Source of the DNA: UBA1952 sp965246855
GTDB lineage: Bacteria > Bacteroidota > Bacteroidia > Chitinophagales > Chitinophagaceae
Assembly (NCBI GenBank): GCA_965246855.1
Contig: CBDFFP010000005.1
Location: 124,001 to 188,000, forward strand
Direction: 5' to 3'
Length of the DNA: 64,000 nt
A program made the translations under genes and the position numbers. The notes under the pieces are model-generated. The model was not told where the DNA came from. It made no database searches and saw only the letters and a program-made list of their open reading frames with translations. Shown one piece after another: positions 31,964-40,761 of this stretch. Position 1 is the stretch's first letter, and every line of letters begins with the position of its first letter.

Positions 31964-33730
31964 TTGTCCTCCCCTACCCCCAAAACACCCTTCAACCGCA
32001 ACGTCCTTTTGCGATTGCTGGCTTATTCCAAGCCGTATCGCAAGACACTCACGTTTGCCATTGCGCTCAGCATCATTCTTGCCGCGCTTTCGCCGCTGCG
32101 TCCGTGGATGATTCAACAGTCGGTGGATAAATACATAGCCGGAAAAGACTGGACAGGATTGCTCTGGATTTCCGGCTTTCATCTGGTGGCGCTGATTATT
32201 GAAAGCGGCCTGCGCTTCTGGATGATGTACCGCACGGCGTGGCTCGGTCAGCGCGTGGTAACAGACCTGCGCGAAAGCGTTTTTAAGAAGCTGCTTTTTC
32301 AAAACCTCGGCTACTTTGACCGCACGCCGATTGGCACGCTCACCACGCGCACCATCAACGACTTGGAATCGGTGAACGATGTTTTCTCGGAAGGTATTTT
32401 GTCCATTATTGCCGACGTGTTGGTGATTGTTTTTCTCATCGCGGCCATGCTGCTCACCAACTGGAAGCTGACGCTCGTTTGCCTCGTGCCGTTTCCGCTT
32501 CTTATCTGGGCGACGTACTGGTTCAAGAACGCGGTGAATGCTTCCTTCCAGCGCGTGCGCAATGCTGTTTCAGCGCTTAATGCTTTTGTACAGGAACGCC
32601 TTGTGGGAATGCATCTCGTGCAAGCTTTTGCCGCCGAAGCGCGCGAGGAAAAGGCGTTTGACGCCATCAACACCGAACACCGCGACGCCAACATCAAAGC
32701 CATTTTCGCCTACTCGGTTTTCTTCCCCATTGTAGAAATTATTCTTGCCGCCAGCACCGGCCTTTTGGTGTGGTATGGTGCGGTGCAAATCATGGGTGCA
32801 GAGGCGTCGGCAGGTGTCATCATCGCCTTCGTGATTTACCTCAACAACCTGTTCCGTCCGTTGCGGCAAATGGCCGATAAGTTCAACGTGCTGCAAATGG
32901 GACTGGTAGCTGGAGAGCGCGTTTTTAAAGTCTTGGATTCGGAAGAGCAGCTTCAGCAAAACGGCACGGCGCGCGCCGATTCTTTGAAAGGCGAAGTGCG
33001 TTTTGAAGACGTTCATTTCTCCTATGCCGAAGACGCACCCGTATTACGTGGCATCAGTTTTCAGTTGAATCCGGGTGATACATTGGCGGTCGTCGGGCCG
33101 ACGGGCGCGGGCAAAACTTCTCTTGTTTCCCTGCTTGGAAGGCTCTATGAAATCAATGGCGGGCGCATCCTGATTGATGGCCGCAACCTGCACGACTATG
33201 ATATCTATTCGCTGCGCCGGAAGATTGGTGTGGTGCTGCAAGATGTGTTTCTTTTTTCCGGCAGCATTCTGGAAAACATTACCCTGCGCGACCCGGATAT
33301 TTCCAAAGAACAGGTGGTTCAGGTATGTCAGATGCTCGGCCTACACGAGCATATTATGCGCTTGCCGCAAGGCTATGATTTCCCGGTGTTGGAGCGCGGC
33401 GGAACGCTTTCGCAGGGCCAGCGCCAACTCGTTTCCTTCGCTCGCGCATTGCTTTACAATCCTGCCATTTTGATTCTGGATGAAGCCACCGCCTCGGTAG
33501 ATTCCGAAAGCGAAATGCTCATTCAGAAGGCGATTGACACGCTCCTCACTAACCGCACGGGCATTGTGATTGCGCACCGCTTGAGTACCATCCGCAAGGC
33601 CGATAAAATTCTGGTTTTGCAGGCCGGAAAAATCGTGGAAGAAGGCAACCACGAAAGCCTTTCCCAGACAGGCGGCCTCTATGCACAGATGCTCCATGCA
33701 GCAGAAAAAGGGCAGAAAATGTTGGAGTAG
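31964..33730 (+). CDS. ABC exporter, MsbA-like membrane plus ATPase protein
   Basis: The 588-residue half-transporter has about six membrane segments (residues 20-310) and an ATPase domain (340-585). Walker A VVGPTGAGKTSLVSLLGRLY, Q-loop VLQDVFLFSGSILENI, signature GGTLSQGQRQLVSFARALLY, Walker B AILILDEATASVDSESE and the H-loop in VIAHRLSTIRKAD are intact. It pumps lipids or hydrophobic compounds out as a homodimer. TTG 31964 directly after the kinase stop codon (TGATTG) is the likely start, so it is probably co-translated with the TA-like pair. Confidence 0.95.
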   Translation: MSSPTPKTPFNRNVLLRLLAYSKPYRKTLTFAIALSIILAALSPLRPWMIQQSVDKYIAGKDWTGLLWISGFHLVALIIESGLRFWMMYRTAWLGQRVVTDLRESVFKKLLFQNLGYFDRTPIGTLTTRTINDLESVNDVFSEGILSIIADVLVIVFLIAAMLLTNWKLTLVCLVPFPLLIWATYWFKNAVNASFQRVRNAVSALNAFVQERLVGMHLVQAFAAEAREEKAFDAINTEHRDANIKAIFAYSVFFPIVEIILAASTGLLVWYGAVQIMGAEASAGVIIAFVIYLNNLFRPLRQMADKFNVLQMGLVAGERVFKVLDSEEQLQQNGTARADSLKGEVRFEDVHFSYAEDAPVLRGISFQLNPGDTLAVVGPTGAGKTSLVSLLGRLYEINGGRILIDGRNLHDYDIYSLRRKIGVVLQDVFLFSGSILENITLRDPDISKEQVVQVCQMLGLHEHIMRLPQGYDFPVLERGGTLSQGQRQLVSFARALLYNPAILILDEATASVDSESEMLIQKAIDTLLTNRTGIVIAHRLSTIRKADKILVLQAGKIVEEGNHESLSQTGGLYAQMLHAAEKGQKMLE

Positions 33731-33749
33731 AAAGGAAAAATGAGCGCCC

Positions 33750-34133
33750 TTATTTCTGCTCACTCCATGCTATTCCTTCCCGAAAAACATCCGGCGCGTT
33801 TGGAACACTTGCAAACAGCGCCATGCAGGAATGAAACTTCAGGTTGTCGGGATGACCAAAGATTTGCAGCGGCGTTTTTTCACGGTGTTGCAGCGCCGCA
33901 CGGGTAATCTCCACCAGCCGTTTTCCCAGCACTGGATGTGCTAAATATGCTGCCGCTTCTCCCGGTCCTTCAATTCCATAAAACTGCGAAGTGGAACTGT
34001 GTCCAAGTCCTTTTAGCTGTGGAAAAATGAACCACATCCAGTGGCTTTGCTTGCGCCCGTTTTGGATTTCCACAAGCGCGCGGGCATAGTCGGTTTCCTG
34101 CGCTTTGAGGAATCGGGAGAGGTCGTATTTCAT
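33750..34133 (-). CDS. DUF1810 family protein
   Basis: The 127-residue product starts at ATG 34133 and carries the full DUF1810 pattern: DLSRFLKAQETDYARALVEI, GRKQSHWMWFIFPQLKGLGH, SSTSQFYGIEGPGEAAAYLA, HPVLGKRLVEIT and LQIFGHPDNLKFHSCMALFA. The function of this calpastatin-like-named family is unknown; proteins are small and cytoplasmic. The upstream extension of nine residues is not needed. Confidence 0.93.
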   Translation of the reverse strand: MKYDLSRFLKAQETDYARALVEIQNGRKQSHWMWFIFPQLKGLGHSSTSQFYGIEGPGEAAAYLAHPVLGKRLVEITRAALQHREKTPLQIFGHPDNLKFHSCMALFASVPNAPDVFREGIAWSEQK

Positions 34134-34189
34134 AGGAACAAAGACGGTTTCAAAAAGCATTCCGCACAGCTTTGGTTCCTTAAAAATGG

Positions 34190-34217
34190 TTCATGACTTA
34201 TTGCTCATGACCCATGT
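34190..34217. repeat. Heptanucleotide repeat, four units
   Basis: Units TTCATGA, CTTATTG, CTCATGA, CCCATGT; the last touches the stop codon of the minus-strand VanZ-like gene at 34217. Confidence 0.65.
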
Positions 34218-34726
34218 CACCGCCACACGTGGGCCAGATACATCAACACATAACACGCCGCAAAAGCAAAGCTGCGCCGGTTAAAGGGCCGGAAAAGATT
34301 TTGCGGACGTTTTCCTTTGTGAAAGGGAATGCCTGCTGCAATTGCCCAGGCCACGATACTTCCTCCTAAATCCATCCAGTCAAAGCGGCCCGGAAAAGAA
34401 GGGAGAATTTGCAGCAGTTCCAAGCCCGCAGCAGCAAAAAGCGGAAGCCAAAAGCAGAACATTTTCAGACCTCGGAAACGGATGTAAAGCCGCCCGGCAA
34501 GCAACGTAAACGTAGCCACCCAAAGCATTTCCGGAAGGTTGTAAACCACAAATTCCGGGAGCGGCAACTTCGCTTGAAAAGTCTTTCGTGCTGCTTCAAA
34601 AGCACTGCCCCAAACACGCGCGCAAAGTGCCGTGATCACCGTCTTTTCGGTGCGGTAAAACAGATACACAAAAAGGCTGCACAGCAGCATTCCCATCGCA
34701 GGGATGATTTTCCGCCAATGCCTCAT
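34217..34726 (-). CDS. VanZ-like small membrane protein
   Basis: The 169-residue protein starts at ATG 34726 (MRHWRKIIPAMGMLLCSLFV) and has about five membrane segments. LPEFVVYNLPEMLWVATFTL and a later LELLQIL...GRFDWMDLGGSI region match the VanZ-like layout (Glu-Leu-Gln followed by a D-x-x-D motif). VanZ of enterococci gives teicoplanin resistance, but most members are of unknown role. The open frame continues 149 residues upstream through the divergent 34840 gene; that part is a shadow. Confidence 0.75.
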   Translation of the reverse strand: MRHWRKIIPAMGMLLCSLFVYLFYRTEKTVITALCARVWGSAFEAARKTFQAKLPLPEFVVYNLPEMLWVATFTLLAGRLYIRFRGLKMFCFWLPLFAAAGLELLQILPSFPGRFDWMDLGGSIVAWAIAAGIPFHKGKRPQNLFRPFNRRSFAFAACYVLMYLAHVWR

Positions 34727-34828
34727 TTTTTTTCTGGGAAAAACGCTGTAAAGATGAAATTTCCGGGCCTTCCCTGCTGGCATATTTTTAGGGTACGGCA
34801 GGAAGAAACCTTCCCTAAAAAACACACC

Positions 34829-34836
34829 ATCTTCGC
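34829..34836 (+). promoter_or_regulatory. Near -7 box at the 34840 start codon
   Basis: CATCTTCG, one mismatch from TAnnTTCG, ends three bases before ATG 34840, in the same CTTCGCGCCATG context as metB. Confidence 0.4.
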
Positions 34837-34839
34837 GCC

Positions 34840-35259
34840 ATGTCTGCCCACAAAAAATTTCTCCACAAGCTGCGCGAACAGGAAGGCGCTGATTGGCAGG
34901 CGCTGGTGGACGGTTTCCTGAAAGAGAAAAAACTTTCCGCAGAAGACAAGAAAGCATTGGGCTTGGAAGTGTATCACGAGATTTTGAAGCTCGCCGTTGC
35001 CAACCTACACATCGACGGGCAGGAAGCTCAAAATCTGGCCGCCGTGAAGGCGTATTTCCGGCTCTCCGAAAAAGCCATTCAGGAGCTAAAACGCCGCTAT
35101 GCACCCAAAGCTTTGAAGATGCTTTTGGAATGGTTTCTGGTGGACGGAATTCTGACGCCGAGCGAGCGGGCACAGCTGATTTCTTTCGGTAAAGAACTCG
35201 CGCTTTCAGAAGAAGAAATTGAGAAGCTGGCGCAGGAAATGATGGAAAAGCAGAAGTAG
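34840..35259 (+). CDS. TerB-like helical protein
   Basis: The 139-residue cytoplasmic protein is all helix. LEVYHEILKLAVANLHIDGQ, with the acidic IDGQE turn, and LLEWFLVDGILTPSERAQLI, with VDGILTPSE, are two copies of the TerB-type acidic turn, followed by FGKELALSEEEIEKLAQ. TerB-like domains occur in tellurite-resistance and membrane-stress modules and may bind a metal ion. No other ter genes are near. Confidence 0.7.
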   Translation: MSAHKKFLHKLREQEGADWQALVDGFLKEKKLSAEDKKALGLEVYHEILKLAVANLHIDGQEAQNLAAVKAYFRLSEKAIQELKRRYAPKALKMLLEWFLVDGILTPSERAQLISFGKELALSEEEIEKLAQEMMEKQK

Positions 35260-35264
35260 CTTTT

Positions 35265-35948
35265 TTACGCCAAAGCCTCTGCGTACTGCACTACATATTC
35301 GTCCATCAAACGACGCTTGTACTGCGCCACAAAACGGGGATGCGGCACGTCCACAAGCTCGTCAAAAAGGCCTTCCCGCTCATTCAGCTTCCGCAGGAAA
35401 TCCGCATTTTTCTTGCCCATTACAACCATTTTATCCGTCCGGCAACCGAGCGCGATTTGCTGTTTTAAAGTTTGGAGGATAAACGGCGTAGCGGCTTCTT
35501 GAAGTTCCGAATCGTCGTAGTAATTGTAGTTTACCCAGCTGCCTGTTTTACTCTGTTTCAGAAAGCCAAGCGGACAAACAGAATGCACATACACCTGTCC
35601 GTAAAAAACTTCCGGCCCGCCCATCGCCGCCACCACACGGCCTACAAACTCCGACGAAATTTCGTGGGAAGAAAGTCCTTCCGGGACGTCTATTCCAAGC
35701 CCCCGCAGCCGCTTAAAATCGTTGAACGGGACGCCCGTAACGCCGCTGCCATGCCGCCCCGGATTGATGCCCAAAAGCATCCGGCGCGACTCGTTATCGG
35801 CATAAAATTTTTCGTAGAAAGCATCCGCGCAAGCCAGCGCCACTTCGCTTTCCCGGAAGGGATGCATCACCGCAATACCCTCCGGAAGCGGCGCATCAAA
35901 ATGCAGGCTGCGGTTGAAGGCTTTCATGCGATCAGCGAAAGTGGACAT
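35265..35948 (-). CDS. SMUG2-type uracil-DNA glycosylase family protein (DUF4918)
   Basis: The 227-residue product starts at ATG 35948. It has a uracil-DNA-glycosylase-superfamily layout: motif 1 MLLGINPGRHGSGVTGVPFN, a central YVHSVCPLGFLKQSKTGSWV, and motif 2 VDVPHPRFVAQYKRR with the His-Pro turn. The INPG and T/GVPF arrangement points to the SMUG2/DUF4918 group, which removes damaged bases such as hypoxanthine or uracil derivatives. It lies tail-to-tail with the 34840 gene, six bases apart. Confidence 0.88.
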   Translation of the reverse strand: MSTFADRMKAFNRSLHFDAPLPEGIAVMHPFRESEVALACADAFYEKFYADNESRRMLLGINPGRHGSGVTGVPFNDFKRLRGLGIDVPEGLSSHEISSEFVGRVVAAMGGPEVFYGQVYVHSVCPLGFLKQSKTGSWVNYNYYDDSELQEAATPFILQTLKQQIALGCRTDKMVVMGKKNADFLRKLNEREGLFDELVDVPHPRFVAQYKRRLMDEYVVQYAEALA

Positions 35949-35974
35949 GGATTTTTCCGGGTGCAAGCGCCCTT

Positions 35975-36973
35975 TTATTTACGAATGGCCTTTGCCAGCT
36001 TTTTGAGGTCTTTCAGCTTAAAGCCAAAAGAGATGGGCGTGTATTCCGAATAAATCCGGCCCTGCTCCGATTGATAGACGTTGATGAATTTGTCGCCGGA
36101 AGATTTTGTGTACAGCAGATAGGTTGTTGGCGTGCCGGAGAGAATCCGCGCGTTCAGTTCTTCGGAAGAAATAAGGCGCAACGGATACGGATAGTCTTCT
36201 TTCAGCGTGCTTTCATCCCGCTCCTGCTGCGATTCCTCGCCGGTCACCGGATGCGCCACGATGTTCACATACTCCGGCACAAAAAGCGTGTCTTTTGCCA
36301 AAGGAGGAAGCAGCGGTTTTTCTTCTACCTCGGAGAAGTTACCAGCTGTTTCCCCGGCCACCAGTCGCTTGTTGATGAAGTCCAGCTTCCCCATTAGAAA
36401 GCCCGGCCCCCAATCATAAAAATCGCCCTCGGCGTAGAGTTTGCCCATGCCTTCCTGCCGCGACTTTTTGGTGGAAGTGTAGGAGCCAAAATCACTCGTC
36501 GTCATGCGCAGGGTGCGGCCCGTTGGGTACATCACGGTGCGGGAAAAATAATCAAAGCCTTTTTTCACCTCGCCTTTGCGGTTGAATTGAAGCATCGCCA
36601 GGTCGTAGGTCAGGTGCGTAGAGGTGCCGCCTCTGCCGGAAATCACGTAGCCGCCGAACATAAAAAATGAGTACTTCCCTTCTTCCAAATAGTTGTCCAT
36701 CTGGTCGTAGCGGATAATCTGGAACGGCGTTACCGTCCACACTTTCCGGATGGCATCTTCAAAGGCTTTCACCTGCCGGAAGTCATCGTCCAGCAACACA
36801 AAAAGCGTTTTCGTCGCCTTGAAGCGCGCCAGTTCTTTATCGCTCAGCGAACCGCTCCGGTTCAGCGTTGGCATCGTGGCGGAGCCGACCTGTATTTGGG
36901 CGTCAGCAGATTGAAAAGAAGCCAGCGTCAGGCCGGCAGCGAACAGGATTTTGGAGAGAAGGGGAAATCGCAT
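35975..36973 (-). CDS. Secreted protein of unknown function
   Basis: The 332-residue protein has a signal peptide (MRFPLLSKILFAAGLTLASF, then QSADA) and an extended soluble domain. Features are TLFVLLDDDFRQVKAFEDAI, YSFFMFGGYVISGRGGTSTH and ILSGTPTTYLLYTKSSGDKF. It resembles other Bacteroidota periplasmic proteins of no known role; no Cys lipobox or membrane segment follows the signal. It is 26 bases upstream of the SMUG2-like gene on the same strand, so the two may be co-transcribed. Confidence 0.75.
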   Translation of the reverse strand: MRFPLLSKILFAAGLTLASFQSADAQIQVGSATMPTLNRSGSLSDKELARFKATKTLFVLLDDDFRQVKAFEDAIRKVWTVTPFQIIRYDQMDNYLEEGKYSFFMFGGYVISGRGGTSTHLTYDLAMLQFNRKGEVKKGFDYFSRTVMYPTGRTLRMTTSDFGSYTSTKKSRQEGMGKLYAEGDFYDWGPGFLMGKLDFINKRLVAGETAGNFSEVEEKPLLPPLAKDTLFVPEYVNIVAHPVTGEESQQERDESTLKEDYPYPLRLISSEELNARILSGTPTTYLLYTKSSGDKFINVYQSEQGRIYSEYTPISFGFKLKDLKKLAKAIRK

Positions 36974-37006
36974 AAGCTGCCAAAACTAACAACCCCGCTA
37001 CCGAAA

Positions 37007-38464
37007 TCACAACTCGATACACACGTTCTTCGGCTCGGTGAAAAAGCGCAACGCTTCCCAGCCACCTTCACGGCCAACGCCACTGTTTTTAAAGCCACCA
37101 AACGGCGTGCGTAAATCGCGCAGGAGCCAGGTGTTTACCCAGATAATACCGGAATGCACACCCGCCGCCATGCGGTGCGCGCGCGTCAGGTTTTGCGTCC
37201 AAATCGTAGCCGAAAGGCCGTAGTCGGAAGCGTTGGCGAGGTGCAAGGCTTCTCCTTCCGTTTTGAAAGATTGGAGTGTGACTACCGGCCCGAAAATCTC
37301 GTCGCGGTTGGTGCGGCAGTCGGGGCCGAGGCCTTCAATAACGGTAGGTTGGATAAATAATCCGTTGGCGCAGCGGCCTTCTAATTTCACCGCCTCGCCG
37401 CCCGTCAGAATTCTGCCGCCTTCTTCCTTCGCTTCGCGAATCATGCGCAGCACCTTCTCGTAATGAAGTTGGCTCACCACCGCGCCTTGTTTGGAATGCT
37501 CGTTCAACGGGTCTCCCACCGTCAGCTTTTCCACACGGCTTAGAAAATCTTCCTTGAACTTCTCGTAAATACTTTCTTCCACCAAAATCCGCGAGCCGCA
37601 GAGGCAGATTTGTCCCTGATTGGAAAAGGAAGATTGCACCGTGGTGCGCAGGGTTTTCTCCCAGTCGCAATCCGCGAAAATGAGGTTCGGGTTTTTGCCG
37701 CCGAGTTCCAGACTGAGCTTTTTAAACTTCGGCGCAGCGATGGACGCAATGTCTGCTCCCGCGCGCGTAGAGCCGGTAAAGGAAATCGCTTTCACGTCGG
37801 GATGCGACACCATCGCGGAGCCACAATCCGGGCCGGTTCCGTGCAGGATGTTCAGCACGCCATCGGGCAATCCGGCTTCTTTGCAGAGATGACAAAGCAG
37901 GTAAGCCGTCATCGGCGTTACCTCGCTCGGCTTCGCTACCACGCAGTTTCCGGCGGCCAGCGCGGGCGCAATTTTCCACGTAAAAAGATAGAGCGGCAAA
38001 TTCCACGGCGAGATGCAAGCCACTACGCCAATAGGCTGACGAAGGGTGTAGTTTATCGCCTTCTCTTCCATGCTGTGGCTCTCGGTGGAAAGATGCATAA
38101 TGCCGGTGGCGAAAAACCGGAAATTGGCGGCAGCGCGGGGAATGTCCACTTTTTTGGAAAGCCACAGCGGCTTGCCGTTGTCATTAGTTTCGGCCAGCGC
38201 GAGCGCATCCAGATTTGCTTCTATCAATTCCGCAATTCGGTTCAGAATGCGGAAGCGGTCTTCGGCAGGGGTAGCTTTCCAAGCGGGAAATGCAGCTTTT
38301 GCGGCGCTCACCGCAGCGTCCACATCGGCGCTGTTGCTATCGGGCGTTTCGCTGTAGGTTTCGCCGGTAGCGGGGTTGGTATTGGGGAGAAATTTTCCGC
38401 TTTGCGGCGCGGTGAATTGTCCGCCAATGAAGTTGAGGATTTGCGCGGGCGCGGCGAGGTTCAT
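37007..38464 (-). CDS. Aldehyde dehydrogenase, 2-aminomuconate-semialdehyde dehydrogenase-like
   Basis: The 485-residue NAD(P)-dependent enzyme has VACISPWNLPLYLFTWKIAP, the Glu motif LSLELGGKNPNLIFADCDWE and the catalytic Cys in FSNQGQICLCGSRI. The ICLC-type motif and overall pattern resemble 2-aminomuconic- and 2-hydroxymuconic-semialdehyde dehydrogenases used in tryptophan (kynurenine) and meta-cleavage pathways. No other kynurenine genes are near, so the substrate is inferred. Upstream lies a 468-base spacer filled by a 21-bp array. Confidence 0.85.
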   Translation of the reverse strand: MNLAAPAQILNFIGGQFTAPQSGKFLPNTNPATGETYSETPDSNSADVDAAVSAAKAAFPAWKATPAEDRFRILNRIAELIEANLDALALAETNDNGKPLWLSKKVDIPRAAANFRFFATGIMHLSTESHSMEEKAINYTLRQPIGVVACISPWNLPLYLFTWKIAPALAAGNCVVAKPSEVTPMTAYLLCHLCKEAGLPDGVLNILHGTGPDCGSAMVSHPDVKAISFTGSTRAGADIASIAAPKFKKLSLELGGKNPNLIFADCDWEKTLRTTVQSSFSNQGQICLCGSRILVEESIYEKFKEDFLSRVEKLTVGDPLNEHSKQGAVVSQLHYEKVLRMIREAKEEGGRILTGGEAVKLEGRCANGLFIQPTVIEGLGPDCRTNRDEIFGPVVTLQSFKTEGEALHLANASDYGLSATIWTQNLTRAHRMAAGVHSGIIWVNTWLLRDLRTPFGGFKNSGVGREGGWEALRFFTEPKNVCIEL

Positions 38465-38558
38465 AAAGCCAAAGGTAGAAAGGCGGTGTTGTCTGGGCTA
38501 TACCCCACTGCCACGGCTGACCTTACTTCTTTTTTCTGAAAGACTCCTGCTTTTTTAG

Positions 38559-38768
38559 CCAGCACATGTCTTTTATAGGCCAGTACATGTCTTTTACACG
38601 TTAGTACATGTCTTTAGTAGGCTAGCACATGTCTTTAATAAGCTAGTACTTGTCTTTAATAAGCTAGCAGTTGTTTTTGACGAATTAGTAGATGGTTTTA
38701 GCAAGCCAGCACTTGTCTTTATTAAGCTAGCAGTTGTCTTTGATAGGCTAGTAGATGTCTTTAATCTT
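38559..38768. repeat. Degenerate tandem array, period exactly 21 bp, ten units
   Basis: Ten units begin at 38559, 38580, 38601, 38622, 38643, 38664, 38685, 38706, 38727 and 38748, each a variant of CTAGCACATGTCTTTAATAA plus one base. An eleventh partial unit starts at 38769. Units differ at up to a third of positions, yet spacing never changes. The array occupies the centre of the 469-base gap between the divergent aldehyde dehydrogenase gene and nuoA. Confidence 0.95.
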
Positions 38769-38905
38769 CCAGCGCGCCGTACTGGTTAGGCAGGTTTGCC
38801 GCTTCAAGATTAGGTACTGAGGTGTGCTTTTTCCGGGATTATTGTCTGGGGAGATATTGCTCCGATTCAAGGAAACAGAACCTTCCCGAAAACAGGCGAA
38901 CCGCT

Positions 38906-38913
38906 TACTTTTG
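38906..38913 (+). promoter_or_regulatory. -7 promoter box for the nuo cluster
   Basis: TACTTTTG fits TAnnTTTG exactly, 20 bases before ATG 38934 of nuoA. The rest of the spacer between the repeat array and this box (38790-38905) shows no other feature. Confidence 0.65.
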
Positions 38914-38933
38914 CGCTGTCTTTCTCCGTGTTT

Positions 38934-39326
38934 ATGCTTTCTCTGCTTTTTCAGGCGGCCACCAATTCTCCTATTAACTACCTGCCCATTGCGTTGCAGC
39001 TTCTGGTTGGTGTGGGCTTTGTGGTGCTCACGCTTTTCGGCTCCTCCCTGCTTGGCCCCAAGCGCCGCACCCACGATAAGCTCCAGAATTTTGAAAGCGG
39101 CATCCCGGCGATTGGCAACGCACGGCAGCCGATGGCGATTAAGTATTTTCTGGTTGCTATTCTCTTCGTGCTGTTTGACGTGGAAGTGATTTTCTTCTAT
39201 CCTTATGCCGTGAATTTCCGGGCCTTAGGGCAGGAAGGTTTTTTGGCGGTGGTGATGTTCGTGGCCTTCTTTTTTTGCGGCTTTATCTACATCCTCAAGA
39301 AAGGCGCGCTGAAGTGGGAAGACTGA
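38934..39326 (+). CDS. nuoA: NADH-quinone oxidoreductase subunit A
   Basis: The 130-residue membrane subunit of complex I has three membrane segments: LPIALQLLVGVGFVVLTLFG, IKYFLVAILFVLFDVEVIFF and FLAVVMFVAFFFCGFIYILK. The conserved loop KLQNFESGIPAIGNARQPMA and the acidic FDVE pair are present. ATG 38934 is preferred over GTG 38928. It opens the nuo cluster, which encodes the proton-pumping NADH dehydrogenase. Confidence 0.95.
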   Translation: MLSLLFQAATNSPINYLPIALQLLVGVGFVVLTLFGSSLLGPKRRTHDKLQNFESGIPAIGNARQPMAIKYFLVAILFVLFDVEVIFFYPYAVNFRALGQEGFLAVVMFVAFFFCGFIYILKKGALKWED

Positions 39327-39478
39327 TTCAATGCGGGAATGTGGCAATGAGGAAAATGTGATATAAATACCTGATTTTCTTTTTCTTTAAGCAACTCTCC
39401 CCTGCGTCTTTCTGTTCTATCTAACGCGGATTCCTTTTGGATTACCGCACTTCCACGTTTTTAAATTTTCACATTATC

Positions 39479-40042
39479 ATGGCCCGTCCTGTAACCCATA
39501 ATCCCCAGCCAAAAGTTCCCGCCATGCCGCAAGGTGTAACCGGCGAAGGCTTTATGGCGACTAAGTTTTCGGAAATCGTGGGCCTTGCCCGCAAAAATTC
39601 TATCTGGCCCCTGCCGTTTGCTACGTCGTGCTGCGGCATTGAGTTTATGGGCACGATGGGCGCGAACTACGACCTTGCCCGCTTCGGCTCGGAGCGCATG
39701 GGTTTTACGCCGCGACAGTGCGATTTGCTGATGGTGATGGGCACGATTGCAAAGAAAATGGCTCCGGTGGTGAAGCAGGTTTATCTCCAGATGGCCGAGC
39801 CGCGTTGGGTGATTGCGGTGGGCGCGTGCGCTTGTTCTGGCGGTATTTTTGATTCTTATTCTGTGTTGCAGGGCATTGACCAGATTATTCCGGTGGATGT
39901 GTATGTGCCCGGTTGTCCGCCGCGCCCGGAAGCCATTATTGAAGGCGTAATGCGGATTCAGGATTTGATTGGCACCGAAAGCCTGCGCCGCCGCTCTTCG
40001 GAGCAATACACGGCACTGTTGGAGAGTTACGGTATTCAGTAG
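39479..40042 (+). CDS. nuoB: NADH-quinone oxidoreductase subunit B
   Basis: The 187-residue subunit carries the N2 iron-sulfur cluster at the quinone site. Ligand cysteines appear in FATSCCGIEF, VGACACSGG and VPGCPPRPEAIIEG. ATG 39479 starts MARPVTHNPQPKVPAMPQGV; the frame is open earlier but without conservation. Its TAG stop is immediately followed by a GGGCGACC repeat. Confidence 0.96.
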   Translation: MARPVTHNPQPKVPAMPQGVTGEGFMATKFSEIVGLARKNSIWPLPFATSCCGIEFMGTMGANYDLARFGSERMGFTPRQCDLLMVMGTIAKKMAPVVKQVYLQMAEPRWVIAVGACACSGGIFDSYSVLQGIDQIIPVDVYVPGCPPRPEAIIEGVMRIQDLIGTESLRRRSSEQYTALLESYGIQ

Positions 40043-40064
40043 GGGCGACCCTATGTGGTCGCCC
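40039..40064. repeat. Dispersed GGGCGACC-type palindromic repeat, copy 3
   Basis: GTAGGGGCGACC and GGTCGCCC pair around a small loop. It overlaps the nuoB stop codon. A second small palindrome, GTAGGGACACGCTACGCGTG, follows at 40109-40128. Confidence 0.7.
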
Positions 40065-40151
40065 TCCAGACCAAAGAGGATAGACAAAAGAGGATTTCGG
40101 AAAATTCGTAGGGACACGCTACGCGTGTACGCACATTACACAGAAAAACCA

Positions 40152-40703
40152 ATGATTACCAACGAAACCGCCCCGGAAAACAGCATCGCAACCGCACCGA
40201 CGGCAAACAATCTTTTGCAGGAAAAACTACAAGCTGCTTTCGGCGAATCCTTGCAAGGTTTTGAAGAAAGCTACGGCCTGCTGACGGCGATTGTGCGGAG
40301 TACCGATAGCCTCAAGTTACTCCAACATTTGTATGAAACGCACGGCTTCCGGTTTCTCACGGATATTGCGGCAGTGCATTTTCCGTCGCGGGCGGGTGAA
40401 GAGCTTTGCGTGGTGTATCATATTCATAATCTTCAAGAAAATATCCGGCTGCGGGTAAAAACTTTCGTTCCTTCGGAAAAACCCGACGTGTTCACAGCGA
40501 CGCAGCTTTTTCCGGGGGCCAACTGGATGGAGCGCGAGACCTATGACTACTTCGGCGTGAACTTCGTGGGGCATCCCAACCTGCGCCGCATCCTGAACGT
40601 GGACGAGATGGACTACTTCCCGATGCGCAAAGAATTTCCGATGGAAGACCCGACGCGACGCGACAAGGATGACGAAATGTTTGGCCGGGGCGGGAGTTTT
40701 TAA
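40152..40703 (+). CDS. nuoC: NADH-quinone oxidoreductase subunit C
   Basis: The 183-residue product starts at ATG 40152. The 30-kDa subunit signature is clear: HGFRFLTDIAAVHFPSRAGE, ERETYDYFGVNFVGHPNLRR, then ILNVDEMDYFPMRKEFPMED. NuoC is a peripheral-arm subunit that supports the quinone site. The longer open frame starts in the dispersed repeats after nuoB and is not credible. NuoC and NuoD are separate proteins here. Confidence 0.96.
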   Translation: MITNETAPENSIATAPTANNLLQEKLQAAFGESLQGFEESYGLLTAIVRSTDSLKLLQHLYETHGFRFLTDIAAVHFPSRAGEELCVVYHIHNLQENIRLRVKTFVPSEKPDVFTATQLFPGANWMERETYDYFGVNFVGHPNLRRILNVDEMDYFPMRKEFPMEDPTRRDKDDEMFGRGGSF

Positions 40704-40761
40704 ATACCCGTTTTCCTATCTCGTCGCTGTTTTCCAATTCTAACAAGAAAGAACCCCATTC

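Noticed and set aside
34727..35173. 149-residue N-terminal extension of the VanZ-like protein
   Set aside because: It lies opposite the 34840 gene, has no membrane segment or motif, and a good ATG exists at 34726.
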